This document shows positions 63,660 through 64,000 of a stretch of DNA of 64,000 nt, piece after piece (position 1 is the stretch's first letter; every line of letters starts with the position of its first letter). Source of the DNA: Rhizobium sp. R711 (GTDB taxonomy: Bacteria > Pseudomonadota > Alphaproteobacteria > Rhizobiales > Rhizobiaceae); the NCBI RefSeq assembly GCF_002211365.1, contig NZ_LOKZ01000037.1, positions 124,001 to 188,000 on the forward strand. The letters run 5' to 3'. Position numbers and translations under genes: made by a program. The notes below the pieces were generated by a model that saw nothing but the letters and a program-made list of their open reading frames with translations, made no database searches and had not been told where the DNA came from.

Positions 63660-64000
63660 GTGACCACGACAACCAGCGATCACCAAAACTGGTCAGAAGG
63701 CTTCAACGCGCCTAACGCAGGCGCGGTGCCGCGCAACGTTCGTGACCTCACTCAGGATGCCGATGTTATCGTGCTGCTGCCCGATCCGTCCTCGGCACAG
63801 TCCTGCCTAGATCTGGCCGACGACGCGGCCGATGCCGTACAGGATAGCATCGCCGCCGTACATATCGGTGCCGACCCACTGGCGATGCTTGTGTCGGCTG
63901 AGGAAATCGAATTGCAGATGCTGCGGGAGCTTGAGGAAGGATCGACCCACGAGCGGTACGAGCGCGTCAAGCGGCTCTTCGGCGAGTGGAAACTCAGCGC
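63660..64000 (+). CDS. Unknown protein, cut by the window end
   Basis: Open frame of 113 codons running off the window. A GTG start at 63660 follows AAAGAAGGAGGG, a strong ribosome site. The product begins VTTTTSDHQNWSEGFNAPN, then an acidic, alanine-rich stretch and ELQMLRELEEGSTHERYERV. No motif is recognised; a Leu/Glu-rich helical structure is likely. Confidence 0.6.
   Translation, partial: MTTTTSDHQNWSEGFNAPNAGAVPRNVRDLTQDADVIVLLPDPSSAQSCLDLADDAADAVQDSIAAVHIGADPLAMLVSAEEIELQMLRELEEGSTHERYERVKRLFGEWKLS

Noticed and set aside
1..64000. CRISPR arrays, insertion sequences, tRNA genes or prophage
   Set aside because: No regularly spaced repeats, transposase or integrase motifs, or cloverleaf-like genes were seen while reading through.

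Overview
The window looks like chromosome or chromid of a member of the Rhizobiaceae (Rhizobium, Neorhizobium, Agrobacterium or Ensifer-like). The evidence is a high-GC, densely packed gene layout, an almost complete succinoglycan (exo) gene set, the rkpK-lpsL pair known from Sinorhizobium, a RopA-type porin and alphaproteobacterial regulators. The species cannot be fixed from the sequence alone. No tRNA, rRNA, insertion sequence, phage or CRISPR array was seen.

Layout. (1) 1-1.3 kb: two decayed, frameshifted gene remnants meeting tail to tail, one of them the N-terminal part of a Wzz/GumC-type chain-length protein. (2) 1.5-4 kb: a MhqD/MhqO-like hydrolase-dioxygenase pair and uracil-DNA glycosylase. 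(3) 4-9.3 kb: sugar-nucleotide supply, namely phosphomannomutase, manC, UDP-glucose dehydrogenase (rkpK) and UDP-glucuronate 4-epimerase (lpsL), followed by a PAS-GGDEF-EAL protein. (4) 11.3-13.2 kb: an overlapping four-carbon sugar-acid dehydrogenase pair (DenD and an LtnD-like enzyme). (5) 13.3-31.7 kb: an efflux-rich stretch with two RND pumps and one EmrAB pump, controlled by LysR and MarR regulators. Two SDR genes with a LysR regulator, a small conserved protein and mpg lie in between. (6) 31.7-48.2 kb: the exo cluster, exoZ-Q-F-Y leftward, exoX and exoU rightward, exoW leftward and exoH-K-L/A-M-O-P rightward. (7) 48.2-64 kb: PPP-type phosphatase, SfnB-like flavoprotein facing an Rrf2 regulator, a second EmrAB operon that also carries a class III cyclase, NAD synthetase, an orphan PntA-like protein, porin, another Rrf2 regulator, a ZntB/CorA-type transporter and a gene cut by the window end.

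How they work together. In the exo cluster ExoY would start the lipid-linked octasaccharide with galactose; ExoA, L, M, O, U and W add glucoses; ExoH and ExoZ add succinyl and acetyl groups; ExoQ, ExoF and ExoP polymerise and export; ExoK trims; ExoX restrains ExoY. Genes for the flippase (exoT), ketal pyruvyltransferase (exoV), exoI, exoN and exoB, which belong to the Sinorhizobium meliloti cluster, are absent here, and exoL and exoA form one open frame.

I do not see a clearly new multi-gene system. The observations most worth a second look are: the exoL-exoA fusion; a 50-nt regulatory module present twice around the LysR-controlled emrAB operon, one copy sitting in a 37-nt near-perfect palindrome; an alpha/beta-hydrolase without its catalytic serine and histidine at the head of an RND operon; and a terminator hairpin written inside the conserved 3' coding end of mpg.
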